Origin: JAUWGC01 sp963753055
GTDB taxonomy: Bacteria; Bacteroidota; Bacteroidia; Bacteroidales; B18-G4
NCBI GenBank assembly: GCA_963753055.1
Contig: CAVWAP010000001.1
Span: forward strand, 248,001 to 312,000
Direction of reading: 5' to 3'
Length of the DNA: 64,000 nt
The translations under genes were made by a program, and so were the position numbers. Shown here in pieces: positions 27,860 through 36,631 of this stretch (position 1 is its first letter; every line of letters starts with the position of its first letter). The notes beneath the pieces were generated by a model that saw nothing but the letters and a program-made list of their open reading frames with translations, had not been told where the DNA came from and did no database searches.

Positions 27860-28808
27860 TTAATGCGATAAAAATCTTTCAGCTTCAATGGCTGCCATGC
27901 AACCGGTGCCGGCAGCTGTCACTGCCTGGCGGAAGACATGATCCTGCACATCGCCTGCAGCAAAAACACCTTCCACATTAGTTTTGGTAGAATCTGCTTG
28001 TGTTTTGATATAGCCCAGGTCATCCATGTCGATTTGCCCTGCGAATAGTTCTGTATTAGGCTTATGGCCTATGGCAACGAAGAAACCGTCGATCTCAATA
28101 TGCTTCTCTTCACCGGTCTTGACATTATTCAGGATGGCTCCTGTAACCGATTTGCTAAATCCTTCCTGCTTGCCAACAATCTCTTTGGGTACGTGATCCC
28201 AGATCACCTCTAGATTTTTAGTTGTAAGGACTTTCTTCTGCATGGCTTTGGAGGCCCGCAGTTCATCCCTGCGATGGATGAGGTACACCTTACGGCAAAG
28301 TTTAGCAAGATAGGTGGATTCTTCAGCAGCAGTATCTCCTCCACCAACTACTGCAACAACTTTACCTTTATAGAAAAAACCATCGCAGGTTGCACAGGCA
28401 GATACACCATAGCCATTATATTCTGACTCAGAAGGCATTCCTAACCATTTGGCAGTTGCACCTGTAGCTATGATAATGGTCTCAGCCATGATAGTCTTTC
28501 CATCATCGGCTGTTACAGTGAAGGGGCGCTTTGAGAGATCAACCTTTGTGATCAGTCCGAAGCGTACATCCGTTTCGAAACGCTCGGCTTGTTTTTTCAG
28601 GTCTTCCATCATTTCCGGTCCCTGTGTGCCATCCGGGTACCCCGGGAAATTATCAACTTCTGTAGTAGTTGTCAGCTGCCCCCCGGGCTGTAAACCCTTG
28701 GTACATTACTGGTTTAAGATCTGCCCTGGCTGCGTAGATTGCTGCTGAGTATCCGGCTGGTCCTGAGCCGATGATCAGGCATTGGACTTTTTCAATATTC
28801 TCGCTCAT
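27860..28808 (-). pseudogene. trxB: Thioredoxin reductase, single frameshift near the N-terminus
   Basis: Start at 28808 (MSENIEKVQCLIIGSGPAG, the FAD GxGxxG motif). The frame breaks at 28691-28697: the expected YQGLQPGGQLTTTTEV-type FAD motif is in another frame, restored by deleting one T from GGGTTTACAG. After that the protein is complete (NFPGYPDGTQGP, redox centre ACATCDGF, NADPH motif VVGGGDTAAEES, GVFAAGDVQDHVFRQAVTAAGTG). The reconstructed length is normal at about 315 residues. TrxB reduces thioredoxin with NADPH and is often essential, so an error in the sequence or a second copy elsewhere is plausible. Confidence 0.88.
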
Positions 28809-28847
28809 TAGATTCTTATTTTTGGGAAAACAAATTTAGTAATTTCT

Positions 28848-28894
28848 GTTTAGTTGTTTAGGTGTTTAGTTGTTTATGTGTTTAGCTGTTTAAT
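28848..28894. repeat. Octad tandem repeat (NNTGTTTA units)
   Basis: Six degenerate units of 8 bp ending in TGTTTA (GTTGTTTA, GGTGTTTA, GTTGTTTA, TGTGTTTA, GCTGTTTA) between divergent trxB and the MscS gene. The period is 8, not 7 as in the other arrays. The rest of this gap (28895-29044) shows nothing I can name. Confidence 0.75.
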
Positions 28895-29044
28895 GATATT
28901 TTTAGACATAACAGTTCCTATCAGGAATGATGCCATAGCTTGAATTGTGACAAAGTGTCAATTACTGTGTGATCTGAGAACTGTGATCTGTAACGAGAAA
29001 AATGTTTATTTTTAAATGAAATTCATTTTGTAATAAATACACAT

Positions 29045-31456
29045 ATGAAAAGAAGAGTTATATTCCTTATTTCACTGTTATTTCTTTATCCATTATTTGT
29101 TTTTACGCAAACTACTGGTGCTGAAACAACAGTGGTTGATTCTGCTGCAGTAATCCAACCAAAAGTGATCCCACTGGTTGAAATCAATGACAGGGTGGAA
29201 AAAACACGGCAGGTAATACTCGATAAATCCATCGATCTTCAGCTGTCCAGTCAAATCATGCGGATAGATTCTTTATTGAATGTTAAGAATAAATTCCTGG
29301 CAATCGAGGCCAAGGAATTCCGGGAATATAATCCATATAACCTTTCGAAATTTTTCCTTGAAAATACATACCGGGCCTGGGAAGGTTATCTTGAACAATT
29401 AATTAGTTGGAAGAATGAGGTGAACAGCAAATTGAGCAGGGCTCAGAATAACATCTCGGACCTGGGTTTTATTAAAAGGGAGTGGGAGCTGACTTTGAAT
29501 TTTACTAAAGAAGCCAACGAGCCCATTGAAATTCAGGAGCGGATTGAGGATATTATGTTTGACGTGGATTCTTTATTGAATGCCTTCCAGGCTAAAAACA
29601 AAACGCTGATTTTGTTGGAAACTAAGATCACTGATGCCATGTCATTTTCAAACAAAATTATTGAAAATGTTGGCCAGCTGCAAGAACATCTAAGAGATAG
29701 TTTGCTTATTGCCAGGACCCCACCTCTATGGAAAATTGAGCTCAGCGGGGGGAATATCAGTCATTTTGACGATCGGGTAAGTAAATTCTGGTATGAGAAT
29801 GCAAAAATTTTCAAAAACTATTTTCACTCCTTGAACCTGACACTTTACCTGATCGTCCTTCTGGTAATCTTGTTTGCATTGTTTCAACTCAGGAGGAAGT
29901 ATTTCAAATTAGGTTTTGATGAATCAGAACCTGGTTTTGTTAGCGTTAGGCGAATTATGATCAATAATTATTATCCGACGATTATTATTATTGCAATGTT
30001 CCTTTATAGTCTAATGTTCCCTTATAATCCGCTGGCATTAAATAGTTTGATGGGATTGATTGTCCTGGTCTGCATGCAATATATATTGTCTGATTTTACA
30101 GGGCCTGATGGAAGGAGAATGATATGGTTACTGGCAGGCCTTTTAGTTCTCAACCAGCTGGAGATTATTATGTGGTATTTTTCCGATCTGGCTCGTTTAT
30201 ATATCGTTCTGGAAACCAGTGCTGTATTGGCAGTATCATTGCTCCTTATCAATAATAAAGACAGAAGGAGGCTAATGAAAGAATCTGCCTTTATGCGAAA
30301 TGCTGTACGATTAGGATACCTGGTTTTTATCCTTGCAGTAATAGCTTTTTTCGCCAATACATTTGGATACCTTGACCTGGCTGTCTTACTGCTCAAAGTT
30401 GGTATTCAATCATCTGTCTACATAGTCATGGCATATGGGTTGTCTAAAATACTTAAAGCCCTAATAATTAGTGTTATAGCAATTGTCAGGGGCGCAGGAA
30501 ATAGAGCTTTGCTAAAATATCTTGACAAATTTGAACTTCGGGTCATTTCATTGATTGACATTTTTGTCGTCTTGTACCTAATTAAAGGAATATTGTCTGT
30601 TTTAGAGGTTTACAGACCAGTTCTGATTTGGATTGAGAAGTTACTTTCTGATGAATGGGTCATAGGGGAGACGCTTAAGATATCTCTTGGTGGGATATTG
30701 ATGCTCATCCTGATCCTGGCAATTACTTTAATTATTTCAAAGATCATCAAGATAATAATTGAAGATGAAATAGCACCTCACTCAAAGCTTCCTAAAGGCG
30801 TACCCTTTGCAATCTCAGTTACAATCCGTTATTTCTTGGTTGTCCTGGGCTTTATAATGGCATTATCGGCTGCAGGAATAGACCTTGGCAGTTTTGGTTT
30901 GATGGCGGGTGCTCTGGGTATTGGTATTGGTTTTGGCTTGCAGAATATCGTAAACAATTTCTTTTCCGGCTTGATCATGGTGTATGAAAGGCCTGTACAG
31001 GTAGGGGATACAATCGAAGTTGAAACCTTAATGGGTGAGGTAAAGAGTATTGGGATACGCTCCAGCAAAGTCAAAACTTATGATGGGGCGGAGGTTATTG
31101 TGCCAAATGGCAACTTGATCTCCAACCAGTTAATAAACTGGACCCTGTCTGATAATCGCAGAAGGCTGGAGGTGAAGGTAGGCGTAGAATATGGGGCAGA
31201 CCCAAATATTGTTCTTGAGTTGTTGAAAAAGGTTGCTCTTGGACACGAGAATGTACTTAAAGAGCCTGAGCCCCTGGCCTTGTTTGAGGACTTTGGCGAC
31301 AGCTCCCTGAATTTCCGATTGTTATTCTGGGTGCATTTTAACAAAGGGTTTACCACGAAAAGCGATATTTCCATCGGGATCTATAATATTCTAAAGGAGA
31401 ATGATATTACGATACCATTCCCGCAGGTGGATTTGAATGTGAAGCGGGAAGAGTGA
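29045..31456 (+). CDS. MscS-family mechanosensitive ion channel with large N-terminal extension
   Basis: 803 residues. Signal peptide (RVIFLISLLFLYPLFVFTQ), a periplasmic coiled-coil region (residues about 50-245), about ten transmembrane helices, then the conserved MscS pore and beta domain: GLMAGALGIGIGFGLQNIVNNFFSGLIMVYERPVQVGDTIEV and TYDGAEVIVPNGNLISNQLINWT. It resembles the MscK/YbiO-type long channels that release solutes under osmotic shock. Monocistronic, divergent from trxB. Its stop is followed directly by a heptad array. Confidence 0.92.
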   Translation: MKRRVIFLISLLFLYPLFVFTQTTGAETTVVDSAAVIQPKVIPLVEINDRVEKTRQVILDKSIDLQLSSQIMRIDSLLNVKNKFLAIEAKEFREYNPYNLSKFFLENTYRAWEGYLEQLISWKNEVNSKLSRAQNNISDLGFIKREWELTLNFTKEANEPIEIQERIEDIMFDVDSLLNAFQAKNKTLILLETKITDAMSFSNKIIENVGQLQEHLRDSLLIARTPPLWKIELSGGNISHFDDRVSKFWYENAKIFKNYFHSLNLTLYLIVLLVILFALFQLRRKYFKLGFDESEPGFVSVRRIMINNYYPTIIIIAMFLYSLMFPYNPLALNSLMGLIVLVCMQYILSDFTGPDGRRMIWLLAGLLVLNQLEIIMWYFSDLARLYIVLETSAVLAVSLLLINNKDRRRLMKESAFMRNAVRLGYLVFILAVIAFFANTFGYLDLAVLLLKVGIQSSVYIVMAYGLSKILKALIISVIAIVRGAGNRALLKYLDKFELRVISLIDIFVVLYLIKGILSVLEVYRPVLIWIEKLLSDEWVIGETLKISLGGILMLILILAITLIISKIIKIIIEDEIAPHSKLPKGVPFAISVTIRYFLVVLGFIMALSAAGIDLGSFGLMAGALGIGIGFGLQNIVNNFFSGLIMVYERPVQVGDTIEVETLMGEVKSIGIRSSKVKTYDGAEVIVPNGNLISNQLINWTLSDNRRRLEVKVGVEYGADPNIVLELLKKVALGHENVLKEPEPLALFEDFGDSSLNFRLLFWVHFNKGFTTKSDISIGIYNILKENDITIPFPQVDLNVKREE

Positions 31457-31533
31457 AGAGTGAAGAGTGAAGAGTGAAGAGTGAGACATGAAATACTAAC
31501 TACTAACTACTTAATACTCAATACTCAATACTT
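31449..31533. repeat. Two heptad arrays between convergent genes (GAAGAGT and ATACTCA units)
   Basis: First array: about five copies of GAAGAGT, beginning inside the last codons of the MscS gene (codons GAAGAG TGA). Second, after a short spacer: ACTAACT units, then AATACTC units. Both have a 7-bp period. They fill nearly the whole gap to the next gene, which is convergent. Confidence 0.85.
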
Positions 31534-31535
31534 TT

Positions 31536-32435
31536 CTATTTATCAAACCAACGATACTGGTAAGCAACAACGACAGAATTAAAATCCGGCCCTTTTTCAA
31601 AGCGCCTTCCTGCTTCCAGCACGAATTTCAATGAGTGTTTTTGTGCTACAGGTAAAACATAGGTAAGCCCAAAGCGTGAAGTTGACATCCTTGTATCCAT
31701 TTCCACCTCGTTTAGTACTGTTCTGCCTCCATAACCGTACCCCATGTCCAAAGCAATCCACATTTGTTTTGGCAGGGAATATATTACATGTATTTTGCCT
31801 GCAAGGAAAGGATATTGCTCCAGTAGATTGTCCGGGAAGAATGAATAATTATTGGTAAAAAACCAGATACTGGCATAAGCTTCGAAGAACCATTTTTTCA
31901 CTCTTTGTGATACACCTGCCTGAACCTTGAAAGTCCATCGGTTGGAACCCAGGTTTAGCAGCTTGTTCGGATTGTATTGTCCAAGGGGTAGAATGACCGT
32001 CAAGTTCATCCCGACAATTGTCTTCTGTTTGAAATCCCGAAATTCTTTTAATGAGAGAGCAGGAGAGCCAATAAAATTCCATGCAAAATTGATCCGTGGA
32101 TCTCCCAATCCTGTTCTTCGGGTACTGGTATCAATTCCTGTATAGTACCCTTCCCATTTCCCTGTAGCATATGGAAGGATCGCACTTATCTTTCCTGATT
32201 GGCCAAAGAGTTTTATTGAACGGACATAAGCTGCAAAAACATTATGCAAATTGGCATTCAGGTCTTCGATCGGGACAGCCGGATCCAGCAAAATATCGCC
32301 CTGTGTATACCGGTAACCGAGCAATGCAAAGTTAGTTCCTACAGGGAGGTTAGTAAGGCTGCGTGGCTCAAGCTCCTGTGCCAGCAGGGGTGATTGAAGA
32401 AAACAAATTAATATGAATAGTACTAAATACCTCAC
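31536..32435 (-). CDS. Outer-membrane beta-barrel protein, MetA-pathway/transporter-like
   Basis: 299 residues with a signal peptide (RYLVLFILICFLQSPLLAQ). The mature chain has the alternating strands of a barrel, with features of the Phenol_MetA_deg/transporter family: PVGTNFALLGYRYTQGDILLDP, NVFAAYVRSIKLFGQSGKISAILPYATG, GLGDPRINFAWNF, GMNLTVILPLGQY. It ends in an aromatic residue region (YQYRWFDK). Its start overlaps the upstream gene's stop by 4 bases, so it is part of the minus-strand operon with the two small membrane proteins and, further up, the other barrel protein. Substrate unknown. Confidence 0.8.
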   Translation of the reverse strand: MRYLVLFILICFLQSPLLAQELEPRSLTNLPVGTNFALLGYRYTQGDILLDPAVPIEDLNANLHNVFAAYVRSIKLFGQSGKISAILPYATGKWEGYYTGIDTSTRRTGLGDPRINFAWNFIGSPALSLKEFRDFKQKTIVGMNLTVILPLGQYNPNKLLNLGSNRWTFKVQAGVSQRVKKWFFEAYASIWFFTNNYSFFPDNLLEQYPFLAGKIHVIYSLPKQMWIALDMGYGYGGRTVLNEVEMDTRMSTSRFGLTYVLPVAQKHSLKFVLEAGRRFEKGPDFNSVVVAYQYRWFDK

Positions 32436-33139
32436 TTAATTTCAGCTTTTCCTTCTTCTTTTAATGCAAGAAATTTCATCTTGTTCCTGTATCTTTTCAG
32501 AATCCATGAAACTGGGATCAACATCAGCCATGCCAGGGTCCAGATGTCGGGCCCAAATACCGCAAAAGGAAAAGTAAGAATGGATACAATGGGTTCCGGC
32601 ATGAGCTTCAGGTACACACTACTGCGTTCAAGTTGTGTAACTGAATCCGAAAGCAAGTTGTTCTTTATAGCATAATGCCAGCTCCAAACTGAAAATAGTC
32701 CTGACAATGCCAGGAAGACACTTTCCATTTGCAGGGCAATGACAGCCCCATCCAATTCCACATCCAGGCGGACAAAATAAAGGTATATCATCAGGGTGAT
32801 CACCTGGAGCAATGATAATGTGGCATGTTTGCCATCGGTCCTGTTCAGGTTACCAAATTGCAGATTACTTTGAGCCCAGTAGATCAGGACCAGAACAAAA
32901 CCAACAAACATGACCATGTAATTGAGATAGCTGGTAGACAGAACTTCCAGCAGGTCTTCCTTAGTAAAACCATCAACATCAGGCCTGGGAAGAAATAAAA
33001 ACAATTTGTAGATTATCAATGCATATGATACATCGATCAGCATGGCCAGTCTAAACAACTGTTTACCACCTCTCTCGAGCATAGCCTCTGTAGGATTTTT
33101 CGAGGATTCAAACAATACTTTTGATATTTTCGTTTTCAT
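32432..33139 (-). CDS. Integral membrane protein, possibly TMEM175-like, 235 aa
   Basis: About six transmembrane helices (LFRLAMLIDVSYALIIYKLFLFL, YLNYMVMFVGFVLVLIYWAQS, TLSLLQVITLMIYLYF, and others). The start of helix 1 (RLAMLIDVSYALIIYK) is reminiscent of the TMEM175/DUF1211 potassium-channel-like family, but the RxxxFSD signature is not exact, so this is tentative. It overlaps its neighbours by 4 bases on both sides (32432-32435 and 33136-33139), a tight operon. Confidence 0.65.
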   Translation of the reverse strand: MKTKISKVLFESSKNPTEAMLERGGKQLFRLAMLIDVSYALIIYKLFLFLPRPDVDGFTKEDLLEVLSTSYLNYMVMFVGFVLVLIYWAQSNLQFGNLNRTDGKHATLSLLQVITLMIYLYFVRLDVELDGAVIALQMESVFLALSGLFSVWSWHYAIKNNLLSDSVTQLERSSVYLKLMPEPIVSILTFPFAVFGPDIWTLAWLMLIPVSWILKRYRNKMKFLALKEEGKAEIK

Positions 33140-33663
33140 GGTTTTTTTGTTGAATAATATTGAATTCTTGCAGTGCGATAAAACAAACCCCTTAATTTAT
33201 CCCAGAAGTCTCCACCCAAAACAAAAAGGCTGAACAATAACATTACATCGCCGCTTACGACAAACCAGAGCAGGTTTTTTTGCAAGAATGGGGAATGATT
33301 CCAGAGATATGGTAAAAAGAATCCAAGAAATAATGGCAGAATAAACATGACAAGTCCTACCTTATATCGTATGGGGCTTACCTCATCAGGTGGGCCATAC
33401 TTTTTCAGCCATGTAAATATTTTTTTCTTGAGATAGTTAAAACCGGATTTCCCCAGGATAGCAGCCGCAATGATCATGAACAATTCAGGGATGCCAAATG
33501 CAAGTCCACCTGATATCGTGGTCTTCCAGAAGGCAGAGATCTCCAGGGTCAATACCCAGGGGATCAGCACAGGGCTTAAAAAACCGGAGATGAAGACGAT
33601 GCTTCCGAGGATAAGCCTGCCTTTAGGTGGTTTTGTGTCGCTTGTAATATTGTCTGTTGACAT
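33136..33663 (-). CDS. Small membrane protein, transporter-suffix-domain type
   Basis: 175 residues with four or five predicted helices (LILGSIVFISGFLSPVLIPWVL, GIPELFMIIAAAILGKSGFNYLK, VGLVMFILPLFLGFFLPYLW, LLWFVVSGDVMLLFSLFVLGGDFWDKLRGLF). The pattern resembles proteins annotated as transporter suffix domain-containing. Role unknown. It overlaps the downstream membrane protein gene by 4 bases and follows the barrel-protein gene after 39 bp containing short AAATACT heptads (33672-33695). Confidence 0.75.
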   Translation of the reverse strand: MSTDNITSDTKPPKGRLILGSIVFISGFLSPVLIPWVLTLEISAFWKTTISGGLAFGIPELFMIIAAAILGKSGFNYLKKKIFTWLKKYGPPDEVSPIRYKVGLVMFILPLFLGFFLPYLWNHSPFLQKNLLWFVVSGDVMLLFSLFVLGGDFWDKLRGLFYRTARIQYYSTKKP

Positions 33664-33702
33664 TAATTATATTCCAAAATACTAAATACTAAATTATAGA
33701 TT

Positions 33703-34536
33703 TTATTTCTTTCCTACAGGAATGGTATATGATACATTAATACGGTACGAATTCTTCACTGCAGATCCACTCCAGTTTTTATAAATCACACTGGTTCTGT
33801 ACTCACCGTAAACATTGAGTGAGGATTTTTCCCATACCCATACTTTACCAAAACGAGCTCCGACGGGAAGATAAAAGCCGCCTCCTTTCCAATCGTAAAG
33901 AGCTACTATATCAGCAGTTTGTAAATATAATCCTGTTTTGCCAAAACGATAAGCCAAGAAGGGAGCTATCCCCAATGGGTTTACATCAGATTCTTCCGGA
34001 CTTAAGGCATTTGGATCTACAGCTCTGAATGATTGAGTAAATAATAAGCCATAAAACCATTGCCCGGTGTTATTTACGATGGCTGCAGCTAATCCATAAC
34101 CCCATTCGTCTTTTGCAACATCTGGATTTCCAGGCAAAGTAACCAGAGGCCCAATACCTGCCCTACCTGATCCCCAATCGCTGAAACCAGGAATAATTAA
34201 AGCAAATATCTCTGTATTCCCAAAACCGGATTTCCCTGTTTCCAAATCTTCATAGTGGCGAAAGGTTAGCCTGGGCAATATGGTTAATGACTTTAATGGT
34301 ATTGGAGCAACCATGCGCAGTTGCGCATAATTATCCAGGCCCTTACGGCGTGGTTCCCCATTAACCATGTCGGAGTAATAATCAGGCATCCATTGGTAAG
34401 CCAACTGGAAACTCCATTGTGTGGCAGTAGCATCCATGGCCTGTGATTCGCGGCTTTGGGCTTCTGCTTCTTCTTCCTGACCGAATACCGGAACAGCCAA
34501 TATTATTGCTAGTAAAATAAATAGATTTTTTTTCAT
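33703..34536 (-). CDS. Outer-membrane beta-barrel protein (neuromedin U/transporter-like)
   Basis: 277 residues. The signal peptide is KKNLFILLAIILAVPVFGQ, followed by an acidic linker (EEEAEAQSRES) and a barrel-like chain (QWSFQLAYQWMPDYYSD, AQLRMVAPIPLKSLTILPRLTFRHYEDLE, INVSYTIPVGKK). It resembles neuromedin U-like/outer-membrane transporter proteins that often sit near sulfatase and HAD-phosphatase genes. Its first about 90 coding bases are almost identical to a truncated copy at 38536-38706. The HAD pseudogene lies just upstream. Confidence 0.75.
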   Translation of the reverse strand: MKKNLFILLAIILAVPVFGQEEEAEAQSRESQAMDATATQWSFQLAYQWMPDYYSDMVNGEPRRKGLDNYAQLRMVAPIPLKSLTILPRLTFRHYEDLETGKSGFGNTEIFALIIPGFSDWGSGRAGIGPLVTLPGNPDVAKDEWGYGLAAAIVNNTGQWFYGLLFTQSFRAVDPNALSPEESDVNPLGIAPFLAYRFGKTGLYLQTADIVALYDWKGGGFYLPVGARFGKVWVWEKSSLNVYGEYRTSVIYKNWSGSAVKNSYRINVSYTIPVGKK

Positions 34537-34602
34537 TATAATATTGTGATTTATTAATACTTATTGTTTATTAATGGCCTCTATTCGGGAAAAACCGTTT
34601 TA

Positions 34603-34952
34603 AATTCTTTTTTTATACTTACAATATGCCACCCAATAGAATCAGCATGAGCTATTGCTTTTTCTGTTCCGTGCATGTATGTATTTATATTCGCGATCCT
34701 CATCGTCGTGATTAACAATAATTGCCATTGAAGGCCCATCACCTGATAAAGTATATTCCATCATTTCATAAAGTTCCATCATTATCGAAAACCGCTATTC
34801 TATCTTCTTCAGCTACAAATTTAGGAGAAGAGGCCAGGGTAACAGTGTTTACAAAATCAATAATTTCTTGCTTTAGCGCTGTGTTATTCCAACTATTTAG
34901 TTCTTCCTCAGGCAAGTTTTGCTGTTTAGAGTTACTACAGCTTTTTCATTTG
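34603..34952 (-). pseudogene. HAD-family phosphatase remnant with internal deletion
   Basis: Reading the minus strand, one frame gives KQQNLPEEELNSWNNTAL, then QEIIDFVNTVTLASSPKF and EEDRIAVFDNDGTL, which is the HAD nucleophile motif (DxDGT), and then meets a stop. A second frame resumes with MMEYTLSGDGPSMAIIVNHDDEDREYKYM and ends IVSIKKEFKTVFPE, the C-terminal part with the conserved second acidic motif. The roughly 180 residues normally between are absent. This cannot be a single-base read error, so it is a real deletion pseudogene. An annotated-looking open frame on the plus strand here is only its shadow. Intact homologues usually adjoin arylsulfatases, as here. Confidence 0.8.
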
Positions 34953-34967
34953 CTTTAATATTTAACT

Positions 34968-34999
34968 AAAACAGAATCCTAATTAAAGGATTCTGTTTT
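34968..34999 (-). terminator. Strong hairpin downstream of the arylsulfatase gene
   Basis: 13-bp perfect stem AAAACAGAATCCT / AGGATTCTGTTTT with a 6-base loop (AATTAA). It lies 20 bp past the sulfatase stop and before the HAD remnant. On the minus strand the stem ends in TTTT, followed by an A/T-rich stretch, so it could terminate or stabilise the sulfatase mRNA. It shares its arm with the inverted repeat at 20806-20839. Confidence 0.6.
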
Positions 35000-35019
35000 G
35001 AAATTTTTTATTATGAAAG

Positions 35020-36576
35020 TTATTGTCCGTTGTAACCGCCTTCTAGTTTCTCCATCACCTGATCGAGGCTAAAGCTTGCTGCTTTCTGACGTGGTGGATA
35101 TTCCTTGAAAGTACTTAAAAAGCTACCGACATAAGTTTGAGCCGGTACCATAAAGAATACATGATCCAACAACCAATCATAATAGGTATTAGATGTAAGC
35201 TGCGCTCTTTCATAGGGATCTCTTCTTAAGTTGAACATAAGAGGTACACGCAAAGGAGTAAATGGATTTGCCCAAATTTCGAAAGTACCCTGAGATCTTT
35301 GTTCCATAAAAATGAGTTTCCAGTCGCTATACCTTAATGCAGTTAAATCCCCATCATCCGAAAAATAAAAGATCTCTTCTCTTCCACTTTTTACATTTTT
35401 TGGATCCTTAAGATGTTCCGTAATGTCATAACCATCAAGGTGTATTTTATAATCTCTATTCAATGCACTTGAAGTATATCCATCCAAAAGGTCTTCCTTG
35501 ATGTCGGACTTTCCTGCAATAGACAAGAAAGTAGGTAACCAATCCATGTGATGGACTATTTCGTTACTTATTGCACCTGCAGGAATTTGACCTGGCCAGC
35601 GAACCATAGCAGGTACTCTCCAACCACCTTCCCAATTGGTGTTTTTTTCTCCGCGGAAGGGAGTAGATGCTGCATCTGGCCATGTATTATAATGAGGGCC
35701 GTTATCAGTAGAATAAAATACAACTGTATTGTCTGCTATTCCCAATTCATCCAGTAATGCTAGAAACTGACCAATGTGCATATCATGTTCTACCATACCA
35801 TCTGAATACTCATCCTGTCCGGAAATTCCTCTTAGTTCATCTTTAACATGCGTTCTGAAATGCATACGTGTTCCACTCCACCATACAAACCAGGGATTTC
35901 CTGCATCCTCTTGTCTTTTGATAAAATCGATGGCCGCAGCTACCGTTTCATCATCAATGGTTTCCATTCTTTTTTTGGTTAAAGGTCCGGTATCTTCAAT
36001 TGGTCCATCGGCCGATGATTTTATCACGCCTCTCGGGCCATATCTCTCAAGAAATGTAGTTCCATCAGATGTAATAAAATCACTGGGATAGTCTTCTAAC
36101 TCAGGCTCTTCTTCTGCATTTAAATGATATAGATTTCCTAAAAACTCATCAAAACCATTATTGGTAGGTAACATTTCATCACGGTCGCCTAAATGATTTT
36201 TTCCAAATTGCCCCGTTGCATAACCCTGATCCTTCAACAATCCTGCTATCGTAGGATCTTCTATTCGCATGCCAATCTCAGCACCCGGAAGGCCCACTTT
36301 AGACAGACCAGTACGAAACACACTTTGCCCCATAATAAATGATGAACGTCCGGCTGTACATGACTGCTCACCATAATAATCTGTAAAAATAATTCCTTCA
36401 TCTGCTATCCTGTCGATGTTGGGGGTTTGATAACCCATCATACCCATTGTATAGGCACTTATGTTAGACCTGCCAATATCGTCACCCCAGATGACCAGGA
36501 TATTGGGTTTATCCTGGGCATATAATGCTGTGCTAATGAATAGTAATACAACTGATAAAATTTTAATTTTTCTCAT
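35020..36576 (-). CDS. Type I arylsulfatase, secreted
   Basis: 518 residues. Signal peptide (KIKILSVVLLFISTALYAQ). The metal site starts in PNILVIWGDDIGRSNIS; the active-site signature is SCTAGRSSF (C-x-A-x-R), whose Cys must be converted to formylglycine by an FGE/anSME enzyme encoded elsewhere. Further motifs: GKNHLGD, VVFYSTDNGPH and FRGEKNTNWEGGWRVP. It hydrolyses sulfate esters in the periplasm. Neighbours are a secreted propeller-like protein, a HAD remnant, two barrels and a sigma-54 activator, a layout suggesting an inducible sulfate-ester utilisation locus. No SusC/D pair is adjacent. Confidence 0.94.
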   Translation of the reverse strand: MRKIKILSVVLLFISTALYAQDKPNILVIWGDDIGRSNISAYTMGMMGYQTPNIDRIADEGIIFTDYYGEQSCTAGRSSFIMGQSVFRTGLSKVGLPGAEIGMRIEDPTIAGLLKDQGYATGQFGKNHLGDRDEMLPTNNGFDEFLGNLYHLNAEEEPELEDYPSDFITSDGTTFLERYGPRGVIKSSADGPIEDTGPLTKKRMETIDDETVAAAIDFIKRQEDAGNPWFVWWSGTRMHFRTHVKDELRGISGQDEYSDGMVEHDMHIGQFLALLDELGIADNTVVFYSTDNGPHYNTWPDAASTPFRGEKNTNWEGGWRVPAMVRWPGQIPAGAISNEIVHHMDWLPTFLSIAGKSDIKEDLLDGYTSSALNRDYKIHLDGYDITEHLKDPKNVKSGREEIFYFSDDGDLTALRYSDWKLIFMEQRSQGTFEIWANPFTPLRVPLMFNLRRDPYERAQLTSNTYYDWLLDHVFFMVPAQTYVGSFLSTFKEYPPRQKAASFSLDQVMEKLEGGYNGQ

Positions 36577-36631
36577 GATTACAATTTTTCTAATTAATAA
36601 AATAATGAATTCATATTTTGATTTTAAATAT

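Noticed and set aside
34722..34958. 78-residue open frame on the plus strand
   Set aside because: It is the complement of the HAD remnant on the minus strand and has no homology of its own.
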